DNA of 64,000 nucleotides. Source: Christensenella minuta (lineage in GTDB: Bacteria; Bacillota; Clostridia; Christensenellales; Christensenellaceae). The notes under the pieces were generated by a model. That model saw nothing but the letters and a program-made list of their open reading frames with translations. It did not search any database and was not told where the DNA came from. Shown in pieces: positions 48,510-57,707 of this stretch (position 1 is its first letter; every line of letters begins with the position of its first letter). The stretch covers positions 2,003,585 to 2,067,584 of the forward strand of contig NZ_CP029256.1 in the NCBI RefSeq assembly GCF_003628755.1. The letters are read 5' to 3'. Both the position numbers and the translations under genes were made by a program.

Positions 48510-51500
48510 ATGAAAACACGTTTTGGGAAAAGGATCGTTGCGCTGGCAGGCGTAATCGCGGTGACACTATCTTTGCTGCCCGCCATGGCAAAAAGCGGTG
48601 AGCAGAAACTTGAGCCGCAAGCCGTGGGCGCGCCGCAAGTGACGCAAGGAGGAACGGCGCAGCCCGAGAACGCGCTTTCGGACGATGCGTACCGCGACTT
48701 TGGCTTTCAGTCCCTGCCCGATCAGGATGCCTTCACGTCGAATGAAAATCCCCTTAATGGCTTCGAGGGCACGGCCATGTCCCAGCTTTACGTGGGCTAT
48801 ATGAACAAGAACAAATCGCAGCAGGGCAGCTACGCGGTGTACGGCGCCATGCCCCGCCGCAGCGCGCAGGGCGCGGCCATCAGCGGAAACGGTTCTTCCG
48901 GGTACCTCGACGCCAACCCCGTCAGTCGGCCCATGGATTACCAAAGCCTTTCCGGCGGGCCGGTAGAGGACGGCGAATACCGCACGCTCAATTCCGTCTC
49001 CCTCGACATGGGCACAAACAGCGACGGTTCGGGCGGCAAGCGCGAGGTGATCTGCGAGTCCATCCTTTTAACAGGCAAGGAGCGGAACGTACAGAACGCC
49101 AAAACGGCGAGCTGGCTGTGCGTGCGCACCCTTGTCAACACCGGAAACGGATATGTTCCCGTAAAAACCGATTATATCAAGCTAAAGGAAAACGACAAGA
49201 GCATCGGCTCGATCGACGTGCGCGCCGCGCAGGGGCTCACCGCCGCAGCGGCGGGTGACTACGACGGCGACGGCGCGGACGAGCTGGCGGTGTACGTGCC
49301 GGATTTTTACGAGCCTTACATCCGGCTGTACGACGTCGGGGAAGACGGGGGCTTAACGCCGGGAGCGAAGATCGAATTGAATGAGCTTGCCGCGCCGAAC
49401 GACCCGTTTCAGTACCGTTTCGGCTTCAAAAACGGGAACCTGCCCATCGTAAACCTCACCACAGCGGGCCTTTCGCGCGGGGTAACGGGCAAGGACAGCC
49501 TCGTTATCAGCGCGTGCCTGCCGCGCACCGAAGATAAAACATATAAAGCGCACAGCCAGCTTCCCGCCTTCGCCGTCTATGAAAATGACGGAAACGGCAT
49601 GAAGCAGGTGTTTTTGGATCATCTCGCTTACGGCGATTATTATCTGCGCTTTCCCGCCGCCGTAGAGGCGGACGTGAACGGCAGCGGCACGAGCGAGATC
49701 GTGGTCGCGGGCTACGCGGATACCTGGAGGGACACGCGCAATGAAACGTCGAAGGATCATCCGTTCGGGAAGTACTGCGTCAACATGCTGACGTACGACG
49801 AGGAAGCGAAAACCTACCGCATGGCCTACACTAAGCCGTTGGAATTCACGCCCGCGCGGGACGTCAAAAAGGTGATGGCCGCGGACAGCGGCTACGCCAT
49901 GAGCGAGCCTGTGGCCCTTACGGCGGCGGCCTTAAGCGAGGCCGCGAATCACGACTATCTGTTCCTTGAGGGCGCGGTATTGAGCTTTAACGAGGGGGCG
50001 AATGTAAAAAAGGACGACAGTGAGCAAATGCGGCTTGCGGGCGGAACGCTCACATCCCACATGGAAATGAACATGACGCCCAGCGCGGTCACGGTCAGCC
50101 ACGCCGTTTCCGGCCGGTTCGCCGCGGACCGCCCTGAAAGCGAGCAGATCGCGCTCGTGTGGAACGACAATTACAGCCAATCAAACGCGGTGGCAGACGC
50201 AAGCATCACCTGGATCTGGATGGAAAACAACGCGCCCCGGCAGTACGACGCCAACTGCCAATATCTGAAAGGGCGCGACGCGGACGGAAGCGGCACCTTC
50301 CTTTCACTGGCAAAGGTGAACGATACGGCGAGCCGCGTGTCCTACAAATACAAGTCGAAAAGCTACGGCTGGAGCGCGCCGGGCGCGCTCGCGGCGCTGC
50401 CTGCGGTTCCTTACTGGGAGGAGCTGCCCTACGAGAACGGCGTGGGCGGCGTCACTTTCTCCGTTGGGAACGAGCGGGAAGGCTCGCCCGGCGCGGACAT
50501 GGGCGTATCGTTGGGAGCAACCGGCTCGATCACCGCCATGGCGGGCGCGGGCGCGCTTGGGAATAAAGCCCTTGGGGGCCTCACCGTGGATTTAGACGCT
50601 TCGGTCGAGTCCGCCGCGCATATGCAGGACGCGCTGTCGGTGGACAACACACAGACCTTTCGCGCACCGGGCGATAAAAACCATGTGCTGGTATACGCAA
50701 CGCCCATGGTGACCTACCAGTATGAAGTGTGGCTTCCCGCCTTTACGGTGACGGAAGAGACCGCGCAAAAATACAAGGAGCTGACAGGCAGCGACACGCT
50801 GAAAAACGAGGACGGAACGGTATATGGCGTCGGCGACACCGTGCCCGCCGGCTGGTACAGCTACAACCTGCACGTGCCCTATTCGCCCGCGTTTTCGCTG
50901 ATCCCCATGGACCAGTACAACGAGGCGTATACGAAGCACGCCCTTGGCACGGGCGAGATCGATATGAGCGCCTACGACTTTACCGTGGGCGACCCCACCA
51001 CCTACAAGACCGAGTTTTCGGCTATCCCGCACTACGACAGCCGGCTGAGTATGCGGTCGCGTGAAAAATACGTCATGGTGAGCGGCACAAATAACCAGAT
51101 TGATTTTACCGGCTCCGGGGGCCTCAGCGGGGGCCTGACGGCAAATCTGGCGTTCGACTCCGAGGTCAAGGGCAAAATAGAGGAAGAGGTCCAGCTCGGC
51201 GGCAGCGAAAAGATCGAGTATGAATCAGGCGGAACGCAGGGATTGGAAGAAAACGTGGCCTTTCATGCCGGCTTCAACGTCAATCTCGGCACGGGCGCTT
51301 CCACCGGCCTCCTGCCCACGGGCTACGGCCAGTACACTTTCACTACAACCATGGGCGTGTGGCCGTGCGTCGGTTCTGGCGCGCTGCTTACCACCGGCTT
51401 TATCGTGAAGGAAAAGCCCGAAATCCCGCCCACACCGCCGGAAAGCCCGTATGTGTACGAAACGGGCGTGCAGGAGGACGGCAAGGCATTCATGACGCTG

Positions 51501-54500
51501 GCGTGGGAGATGCCAAAGGGCACGGAATACCGCCTCGCCCAGGCGTATGAGGTGTTCTATAAGAACGCGGGCGCGGATGCACATGATTACAGGTCGTTCG
51601 GCACGGTGGAGGCGCTGAAGCAAAACTTTATGCGAGTCACCGGCCTCACGCCGGACACAACCTACGATTTCGCGTTCAAGCCCCTGCTCCCCGGCGGGAA
51701 AGACGGCGGGCTGTCAAGGCCGCTGACCGCCACCACGGCAAAGGTGGGCACGCTGACGCTGACAGCCACAAAGCCGGAAGACACCGACGTCGATGCGGGC
51801 GGAACCGCTGCGTTTGCGGTGGAGGCCATAGATTCGGAGGCGGGCACTGCCATCTCCTACCAGTGGCAGCGTTACGAAGCGGACGGCGGCTATCTCGGCG
51901 CGTGGCAGGACATTCCCGGCGCAAACAATGCTTCATACGACGTAAACAATGCGGCGCAGGCGATGGACGGCGATAAATACCGCTGCGTCGTGACCTCCGA
52001 ACAGGGCGGTTCGCCCCACAGCACGGCGGTGCAAACGGTGATGTCGCGTACGGCGACCCTGCATATCGGTTCAGACCCGCGCTTTTCCGTATCGCTTACG
52101 GCGCAGGCAGCGGACGGCGGCGCGCTCCCGCGGGAAAACGGCGGCGCGTATTTCCTGTCCGCGGGCGGCAAAGTGGCGCTGAAAACAGAGGTGACCAAAA
52201 CGGGCGTGCCAAGTATCAGCGACGGAACCGTCTCCCTGTACTGCCGCATGGACGGCGGCGCGGAGACGAAGATTGCGGACAATCTCGTACCCGTAAACGG
52301 CGAGGTATCGCATGAGTGGACGCCGGCCCAAACGGGGAAGTATGATTTGATCGCGGTCTATACCGCCCCCACGACCCGCGGCGCGGCGATAAACAACGGC
52401 ACAAACGCGGAACAGGATGCCGCACCCACGGGCGAGCCTCCGGCAACGCCCACGCCCGCGGAGACGTCCTCCCCAACGCCGGAGCCGACAATCGCGCCGA
52501 CAGAACAGCCGGAAGCGACAGCCGCGCCGACAGCTGCCGCGGATACCCTTGCTGCGGCTGCGGAAATGCAGGCGCTGTCCGCGACAGATGGAGCGCCCGA
52601 ACCAACGGCGGCCGCGACGGGCGAGCCGTCGGCAATACCCACGGAAACGCCGACGGCGGCGCCGACAGAACAGCCGACAGCGGTGCCGACAGAGCAGCCA
52701 ACGGAAACGCCGAAGGCGGCTCCCGGGGAAAACAACGTTCTGGGAAGCAGCGCCGGGAGCGCGTCAAATATCGCGGTATCCGATTCCCTGTCCGTCCATG
52801 TCGGGAAGATCGGGGACGAGGTATATGTTGTCCAATATAAGCTGGACGGCGGCGAAAACAGCACGGTCAACCCGCACGCCATCGGCAGGAACGCCATGCC
52901 GCACGAGCTTGCCGCGCCATCGCGGGTGGGCGCGGCGTTTGCCGGTTGGTTCGAGGACGCCGGGCTAACAACAGAGGTGACAGCCCTCGACCCCGCACAT
53001 ATCGCGAGCGCTCTGGGCGGCGAAAACAAGCCGTATGTGCTTTACGCAAAGTGGACGCCGATAGAATATGATATTACGTATGATCTGGACGGAGGGACGG
53101 GCCACGCGAACAACCCGGCCAAATACACGGTGCTCGATGGCGTTACCCTGCGCGAGCCGGAGAAAGACGGCTACCGCTTCACCGGATGGTATTTTGACAG
53201 CAGTGTTCCTGCCGCCGACGCAGACAAAACCAAACCCGTTTATTCCCTGCCGCTGATGGACAAAAAGGGCGGCTGGGTGGCTGCGGACGTCACCCTGTGC
53301 GCAAAGTGGGAGGCCATAGAGTACCCCATCATCTACTACACCCCGCTGGCGGCGGGCAAGGGCGCAAACCCCGACACATACACCGTGAAGGATACGGTGA
53401 CGCTGAGCCCGGCGGATTACTCGGGCCGTCCCTTGACGCCCGGCGGCTGGTATACGGACAGGACATTTACAACCGCGGTCACGCAGATCGGCCCGCATGC
53501 CACCGGGCCTGTCTCCGTGTACGCCAAGCCCGGGTTTGACGACGCATACGTCTTTTTCGACGCGCTGGGCGGCGAGTACGATGGTGATAACCCGCATCTT
53601 ACAATAAACCCTGGTACTGTCACCCTGGGCGGGGCCAACCGCCAGGGGTTTGACTTTTACAGATGGAGCGAGGCGGTTACCGTCGTGAACGGCGAGCGGG
53701 TGGCGGACGTAAGCGACCCTGATAAAATACACGCGAGTGGCGACGAATATAAAACAGGGGAGGCAAACGTCAGGCTGTTCTCCACGCTGTACGCCGCGTG
53801 GACGCCCGCCGCCGGGCAGGTGGAGATCCACTGGCTCGACCCGGCGGACGGGGAGGAAATTCACCTGAACCACGGCGTAAAGGGGGACAAGATCGCCGAC
53901 CCCGGCCTTGCTCCGGGCCATTACGGCTATGCGTTCGACGGCAAGTGGTACAAGGACAAGGCGCTCACCCAGCCGTGGAATTTCAAAGGCGACACGGTGC
54001 CCACAAACCTCACGGGCGCGCTGACGCTGTACGCGGGGCTTCGTGAGGTGTATTACACAGTCTCCTTCGAGCCGAACGGCGGCCCGTCGGTGCCCGCGCA
54101 GCAGGTGCGGGAGGGAGCCGCCGCGGCAAAACCCGCCGACCCGGTCATCCAAAGCCAGATTTTCCTCGGCTGGTACGAGGACGAGGCGGGCCTCACCCCC
54201 TACGACTTTGCCTCGGAGGTGCAGTCGGATATCACGCTGTACGCCAAATGGCGCACCCGCAGGTCGGTGAGGCCCGCTCCGGGCGACGACAAGATTCTCG
54301 GCGTCGAAGACGGCAAAGAGTACCTCCACGGCAGCAGGATCGATTTCACGGCGGAGGGCGCGGGGCTTGACAACACGTTCCCCATGGAGAACGACGAACG
54401 GCACGTTCCAAAGGGCTGGTCGGTCAACCCGTCCGGCACGTGGAGCGAACCGCCGTATGCGGCCTCGTTTGAAACAAAGGATATGGCGCTGGGCGCGCAT

Positions 54501-54785
54501 ACGCTTACCGTAACCTTTGCGGTGGAGCGGTATGAAAACGGCGCTTGGAAAGATACTGGTGACACGGCGGAGGCGCAGGTATCGTTTATGCTTTCGGAAA
54601 AAGCGCCCGAGCCTTCGCCCACACCCGGCGGAGAGCCTACGGCCAACCCCACGGACGGAGTATCCAGCGGTGGCGGCGTAAAGACGGGCGATGAGAGCCT
54701 GCCGATCTGGATTTGGCTGGTGATCGCGGTGGCCGCCGCGGTATGCCTTGTTTGCCTTGGAAGAAAGCTGCTAAAAAGACAGTAA
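48510..54785 (+). CDS. Giant cell-surface protein (2091 aa) with FG-GAP, Fn3 and Flg_new repeats
   Basis: Order of parts: signal peptide (MKTRFGKRIVALAGVIAVTL); FG-GAP/VCBS-like motifs ('GDYDGDGADELAVYV', 'VEADVNGSGTSEIVVAGYAD'); a large region without a recognised domain; a fibronectin-III-like module near residue 1000; an Ig-like module; a low-complexity Thr/Pro/Ala/Glu stretch (about 1290-1420); then several Flg_new/InlB B-repeat modules ('EYDITYDLDGGTGHANNPAK', 'YTVSFEPNGGPSVPAQQV'). It ends with VKTGDESLPIWIWLVIAVAA, a membrane helix and KRQ, similar to KTGD-type wall anchors. AGGAGG precedes the ATG. Probably an adhesin or polysaccharide/matrix-binding protein. Confidence 0.85.
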   Translation: MKTRFGKRIVALAGVIAVTLSLLPAMAKSGEQKLEPQAVGAPQVTQGGTAQPENALSDDAYRDFGFQSLPDQDAFTSNENPLNGFEGTAMSQLYVGYMNKNKSQQGSYAVYGAMPRRSAQGAAISGNGSSGYLDANPVSRPMDYQSLSGGPVEDGEYRTLNSVSLDMGTNSDGSGGKREVICESILLTGKERNVQNAKTASWLCVRTLVNTGNGYVPVKTDYIKLKENDKSIGSIDVRAAQGLTAAAAGDYDGDGADELAVYVPDFYEPYIRLYDVGEDGGLTPGAKIELNELAAPNDPFQYRFGFKNGNLPIVNLTTAGLSRGVTGKDSLVISACLPRTEDKTYKAHSQLPAFAVYENDGNGMKQVFLDHLAYGDYYLRFPAAVEADVNGSGTSEIVVAGYADTWRDTRNETSKDHPFGKYCVNMLTYDEEAKTYRMAYTKPLEFTPARDVKKVMAADSGYAMSEPVALTAAALSEAANHDYLFLEGAVLSFNEGANVKKDDSEQMRLAGGTLTSHMEMNMTPSAVTVSHAVSGRFAADRPESEQIALVWNDNYSQSNAVADASITWIWMENNAPRQYDANCQYLKGRDADGSGTFLSLAKVNDTASRVSYKYKSKSYGWSAPGALAALPAVPYWEELPYENGVGGVTFSVGNEREGSPGADMGVSLGATGSITAMAGAGALGNKALGGLTVDLDASVESAAHMQDALSVDNTQTFRAPGDKNHVLVYATPMVTYQYEVWLPAFTVTEETAQKYKELTGSDTLKNEDGTVYGVGDTVPAGWYSYNLHVPYSPAFSLIPMDQYNEAYTKHALGTGEIDMSAYDFTVGDPTTYKTEFSAIPHYDSRLSMRSREKYVMVSGTNNQIDFTGSGGLSGGLTANLAFDSEVKGKIEEEVQLGGSEKIEYESGGTQGLEENVAFHAGFNVNLGTGASTGLLPTGYGQYTFTTTMGVWPCVGSGALLTTGFIVKEKPEIPPTPPESPYVYETGVQEDGKAFMTLAWEMPKGTEYRLAQAYEVFYKNAGADAHDYRSFGTVEALKQNFMRVTGLTPDTTYDFAFKPLLPGGKDGGLSRPLTATTAKVGTLTLTATKPEDTDVDAGGTAAFAVEAIDSEAGTAISYQWQRYEADGGYLGAWQDIPGANNASYDVNNAAQAMDGDKYRCVVTSEQGGSPHSTAVQTVMSRTATLHIGSDPRFSVSLTAQAADGGALPRENGGAYFLSAGGKVALKTEVTKTGVPSISDGTVSLYCRMDGGAETKIADNLVPVNGEVSHEWTPAQTGKYDLIAVYTAPTTRGAAINNGTNAEQDAAPTGEPPATPTPAETSSPTPEPTIAPTEQPEATAAPTAAADTLAAAAEMQALSATDGAPEPTAAATGEPSAIPTETPTAAPTEQPTAVPTEQPTETPKAAPGENNVLGSSAGSASNIAVSDSLSVHVGKIGDEVYVVQYKLDGGENSTVNPHAIGRNAMPHELAAPSRVGAAFAGWFEDAGLTTEVTALDPAHIASALGGENKPYVLYAKWTPIEYDITYDLDGGTGHANNPAKYTVLDGVTLREPEKDGYRFTGWYFDSSVPAADADKTKPVYSLPLMDKKGGWVAADVTLCAKWEAIEYPIIYYTPLAAGKGANPDTYTVKDTVTLSPADYSGRPLTPGGWYTDRTFTTAVTQIGPHATGPVSVYAKPGFDDAYVFFDALGGEYDGDNPHLTINPGTVTLGGANRQGFDFYRWSEAVTVVNGERVADVSDPDKIHASGDEYKTGEANVRLFSTLYAAWTPAAGQVEIHWLDPADGEEIHLNHGVKGDKIADPGLAPGHYGYAFDGKWYKDKALTQPWNFKGDTVPTNLTGALTLYAGLREVYYTVSFEPNGGPSVPAQQVREGAAAAKPADPVIQSQIFLGWYEDEAGLTPYDFASEVQSDITLYAKWRTRRSVRPAPGDDKILGVEDGKEYLHGSRIDFTAEGAGLDNTFPMENDERHVPKGWSVNPSGTWSEPPYAASFETKDMALGAHTLTVTFAVERYENGAWKDTGDTAEAQVSFMLSEKAPEPSPTPGGEPTANPTDGVSSGGGVKTGDESLPIWIWLVIAVAAAVCLVCLGRKLLKRQ

Positions 54786-54907
54786 GACTCTTTACCGGAC
54801 GAGAAAGAGCGCCGCGCGAGCCTGTGAAACCAGCCTGCCGTCTTGACAAGTGCGGATGTGCTTGCAATACTGAAAGTGAAGAAAAGAAAAAGCGTGGAAA
54901 AAGCCAT

Positions 54908-55455
54908 ATGAAAAAACGTGTTTTGTGTTGATTACCGCATTGCTTTTGTTCGGCATGACGGCCTGCGGGGCGTAGCCTCAGCAGGGAGAAATCGCGAATG
55001 AAACGTCCGTTCCGCCTGCGCAGTCGTCGCAGGCGGAACGGGAAAACGTGAAGGTAACGGACGTGTCCGCCAAACAGCCGACCGAACAGACGGTTGCCGC
55101 AAACGAAGAGGTTTACGCCCTGCTCGATCTTTCCGACGAACGGGAAAAGGAGTGTGCGCAGAAAGGGCCTCTTGCCGCGCCGGACGCACTGGAAATCAAG
55201 GATGAAAACGGCAAAATCGTGTGGAGTCAGACGGCGTACGCATTCCTCGAGGGAGACGCGCCGGACACGGCGAACCCCAGCCTGTGGCGCAACGCGCAGT
55301 TAAACCACATCTACGGCCTGTTTGAGGTAACGGATGGCGTCTACCAGGTGCGCGGGGTCATCACCTACAACTACAAAGGAAAACGAAAAACGCTCAAATT
55401 AAAAGACATCAAGGATGGTTCGGATTTGAAAGAGTCTGCTCCACCACACGCCTAA
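54908..55455 (+). pseudogene. Decayed lipoprotein gene
   Basis: From ATG 54908 the frame reads MKKRVLC then stops; in another frame it continues LITALLLFGMTACG, a typical lipoprotein signal with lipobox, then an in-frame TAG (54974-54976), then a normal-looking secreted domain (ITYNYKGKRKTLKLKDIKDG near the end). One T is missing after TTGTGT and one stop codon is present, so two lesions. A GTG at 55048 opens the last 135 residues but lacks a leader. The end of the frame runs into the orphan attachment site. Confidence 0.7.
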
Positions 55456-55511
55456 ACAGCCCGCTTATACAGCGGGTTTTGTTTTTCCCGCACACGATTT
55501 TTACACGATTT
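55439..55511 (+). other. Orphan prophage left-attachment scar
   Basis: CTCCACCA (55439-55446) followed by a terminator (CCCGCT / AGCGGG, 55460-55480) and two arm-type sites CACACGATTT and TACACGATTT (55491-55500, 55502-55511). The distances from CCA to stem (14 bp) and from stem to first arm site (31 bp) are identical to those at the prophage left end (10600, 10614, 10645). No integrase or phage gene follows. Confidence 0.7.
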
Positions 55512-55525
55512 ATGAAAAAGCCGCC

Positions 55526-56128
55526 CTACCTTCCTCCCGCGAGCTTTTCGCCGACTGCTCCTCCCGGGTGAATAAGATGAAATTGTTCCCGCGTGTATCC
55601 GCTTTTTTCCATAATATGAATAGCAATCGCATCAAAAAGGGCAATCACCGTAATGGTGCTGGCCGTTGCCAGCATCCCGAGAGGACACGGTTCCTCTTTA
55701 ATTTCCGTTTTTAAAAACAAATCCGCGCCGCAGGCAATCCGGGAAGCTTCATCCTCTGAAACGCCTATGAGAAACGTTTCCTTCTCTTTCAGAACTGGCA
55801 TCAGCCGTACAAGTTCTTCCGTGTTCCCTCCTTTTGAGATCAGTATAGCGGTATCTCCATGCCGCGCGATTCCAAGACCGCCGTGCACCGCGTCTGCCGG
55901 TGAAAGAAACACGGCCGGTATTTCTACACAATTCAGGGTGTGCGCGATTTTTTTTGCGGCAGCCCCCGAGGTTCCGCATCCGCAGAGGATAACTTTGCCC
56001 CCGCGGGCTTTCGTTTCAAGCATGCGGTCTGCCGCCGCCGCCGCTTTTTTCTCATCGACTTGTCCGCAGGCGCGCGCCGCTTCTTCCAGTTCTTGTTTCA
56101 AAATTTGTGATATCTTCCTCATTTGCAT
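55526..56128 (-). CDS. SIS-domain phosphosugar isomerase
   Basis: 200 residues. The SIS fold signature is 'GGKVILCGCGTSGAAAKKIA', followed by 'ILISKGGNTEELVRLMPVLK' and a C-terminal 'EQFHLIHPGGAVGEKLAGGR', as in KpsF/GutQ-type arabinose-5-phosphate isomerases and 6-phospho-3-hexuloisomerases. No CBS domains. Last gene of the kinase/glycyl-radical operon, so it should isomerise a phosphorylated sugar made there; the substrate is unknown. Start ATG 56128 with GGAGGAG 5 nt upstream, inside the previous gene's end. Confidence 0.85.
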   Translation of the reverse strand: MQMRKISQILKQELEEAARACGQVDEKKAAAAADRMLETKARGGKVILCGCGTSGAAAKKIAHTLNCVEIPAVFLSPADAVHGGLGIARHGDTAILISKGGNTEELVRLMPVLKEKETFLIGVSEDEASRIACGADLFLKTEIKEEPCPLGMLATASTITVIALFDAIAIHIMEKSGYTREQFHLIHPGGAVGEKLAGGR

Positions 56129-57693
56129 TCCTTCTCCTCCTGCCGCCCTTTGGCCTTCAGGGCGCGTCTGAACGCTGTAGGCGACTGCTTTTCAATACTT
56201 TGGAACGCCCGGCAAAAATATTTCGGATCATTATAGCCTACCTCGTAGCAAAGCTCTTTGATCTGGACAGCCGGATCCTTCTCCATGATCTTTTTTGCGT
56301 TCTCGATGCGGAGCGACGTAAGATACCGGACAAAGGTCATCCCAAGTTCGTTTTTGAATATCTTGGTGAAATAAAAGGAGCTCAGTCCCACATGGTCCGC
56401 AACGTCGCACAGCGAAATATTATTTCTGTAATTCTCCCGGATATAGCCGATCGCTTTCCTGATGCTCTCGTTTGCGGTTTCCTTATCGGGCTGCACCGCT
56501 GTATGGCAAAGCGTTTCCACTTCCTGCAGGCATCTGTTCATCAGCTCAACCGGATCTGTGAACAGGTCAAACGAATCCTCTGTTCCTTCCTCCGACTCAA
56601 CAGACATCCGAAAACGAATCAGCGCCGCGACAAATTTCTGGATTTCTCCTACCAGTTTTTTCTGCGACCCCTGTGAAATTTGCGCGAACACTTCAAACAG
56701 CTGGACCGTTTTTTCGTGGGCTGCCGTCACGCATCCCCGCCGAATCTCCTGAAAAACCATTTCCTCCAGTTTAAAAGGGTACTCCGTTCTCTTTTCCACA
56801 GAAAAAGAATCCCACGTTTTACAAAAGACCGTACCCTCGTTCCCATTTGAGTTTTCCAGTACCGCCGCTACCGTCAGATAGGATTCCCGCAGCTCGTGAA
56901 GCGATGTGGAATACGGCGCCACGCTGAGAAAGACATGCTCGCAATGCGTTGCCTGCGCAAGATTTTTCGCACATTCATGCAGCCAGAACTCCCGGTCTTT
57001 CACCGTAATTTCCTCAAACAGGAATACGATCATCTTTCCATCCTGCAGCGAACTGGAAAGCCCGCGGTAACGGTTTTTAATATACTGCTTGATCCGCTGT
57101 GCAGCCCGCTGCGCTTCCGCTTCATCTGCGGCATCGATCCGTAATCCAAAGCACCCGCCGCATTCTGTTTTGATTCCAAGCAGGCCCAGATATCCGTAAT
57201 CATATATACGCGCAATATTGCCGATAAACAGCGTATAGATCAGTTCCTTCTCAAGTTCCGGCATCAATTTTGATACCGTATCCTTCAGGTTCAGAGCTTC
57301 CTCGCGTTCGTCCTGACGCTGCATAATCTGTCCGATGGCCTTTTGGAGCGAGCGGACCAGATCGTCAATCTTGATCGGCTTCAAAAAATAATCCTGTACT
57401 CCCAGCTTCAGGGCCTCCACAACCGTATCGAAATCATCGAATGCCGTGATTACGATAAAAATCATTTCCGGATAGCGGCGCTTCAGTTCCCGGATGGTTT
57501 CGATTCCGTTCAGGCCGGGCATACGGATGTCCATGCAAACGATATCCGGCTGCAGTGTCCCGGCTTTTTCTACCGCCTCGCGTCCGGACTGCGCCTGCGC
57601 GATTTCTATTTTTTCCAAGAAATGCTTTTTGATGATGGTTGCAACCGCTTCCCTGGCAATCGGTTCATCGTCCGCAATCAAAATTTTGAACAT
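56119..57693 (-). CDS. YesN-like response regulator (REC + AraC HTH)
   Basis: 524 residues. The receiver domain (1-120) has 'ILIADDEPIAREAVATIIKK', the phospho-acceptor Asp in 'DIVCMDIRMPGLNG' and Lys in 'YFLKPIKIDD'. A long middle region follows, and the AraC double helix-turn-helix occupies about the last 100 residues ('ISLCDVADHVGLSSFYFTKI', 'IKELCYEVGYNDPKYFCRAF'). It pairs with the histidine kinase encoded next and probably activates this operon. Overlaps the isomerase gene. Confidence 0.93.
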   Translation of the reverse strand: MFKILIADDEPIAREAVATIIKKHFLEKIEIAQAQSGREAVEKAGTLQPDIVCMDIRMPGLNGIETIRELKRRYPEMIFIVITAFDDFDTVVEALKLGVQDYFLKPIKIDDLVRSLQKAIGQIMQRQDEREEALNLKDTVSKLMPELEKELIYTLFIGNIARIYDYGYLGLLGIKTECGGCFGLRIDAADEAEAQRAAQRIKQYIKNRYRGLSSSLQDGKMIVFLFEEITVKDREFWLHECAKNLAQATHCEHVFLSVAPYSTSLHELRESYLTVAAVLENSNGNEGTVFCKTWDSFSVEKRTEYPFKLEEMVFQEIRRGCVTAAHEKTVQLFEVFAQISQGSQKKLVGEIQKFVAALIRFRMSVESEEGTEDSFDLFTDPVELMNRCLQEVETLCHTAVQPDKETANESIRKAIGYIRENYRNNISLCDVADHVGLSSFYFTKIFKNELGMTFVRYLTSLRIENAKKIMEKDPAVQIKELCYEVGYNDPKYFCRAFQSIEKQSPTAFRRALKAKGRQEEKECK

Positions 57694-57707
57694 GCTCTTC
57701 TCTCCCG

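Noticed and set aside
55410-55446. Remnant of a second tRNA gene before the orphan site
   Set aside because: GGTTCG and CTCCACCA are present, but no T stem or acceptor stem pairs; it is the end of the lipoprotein frame.
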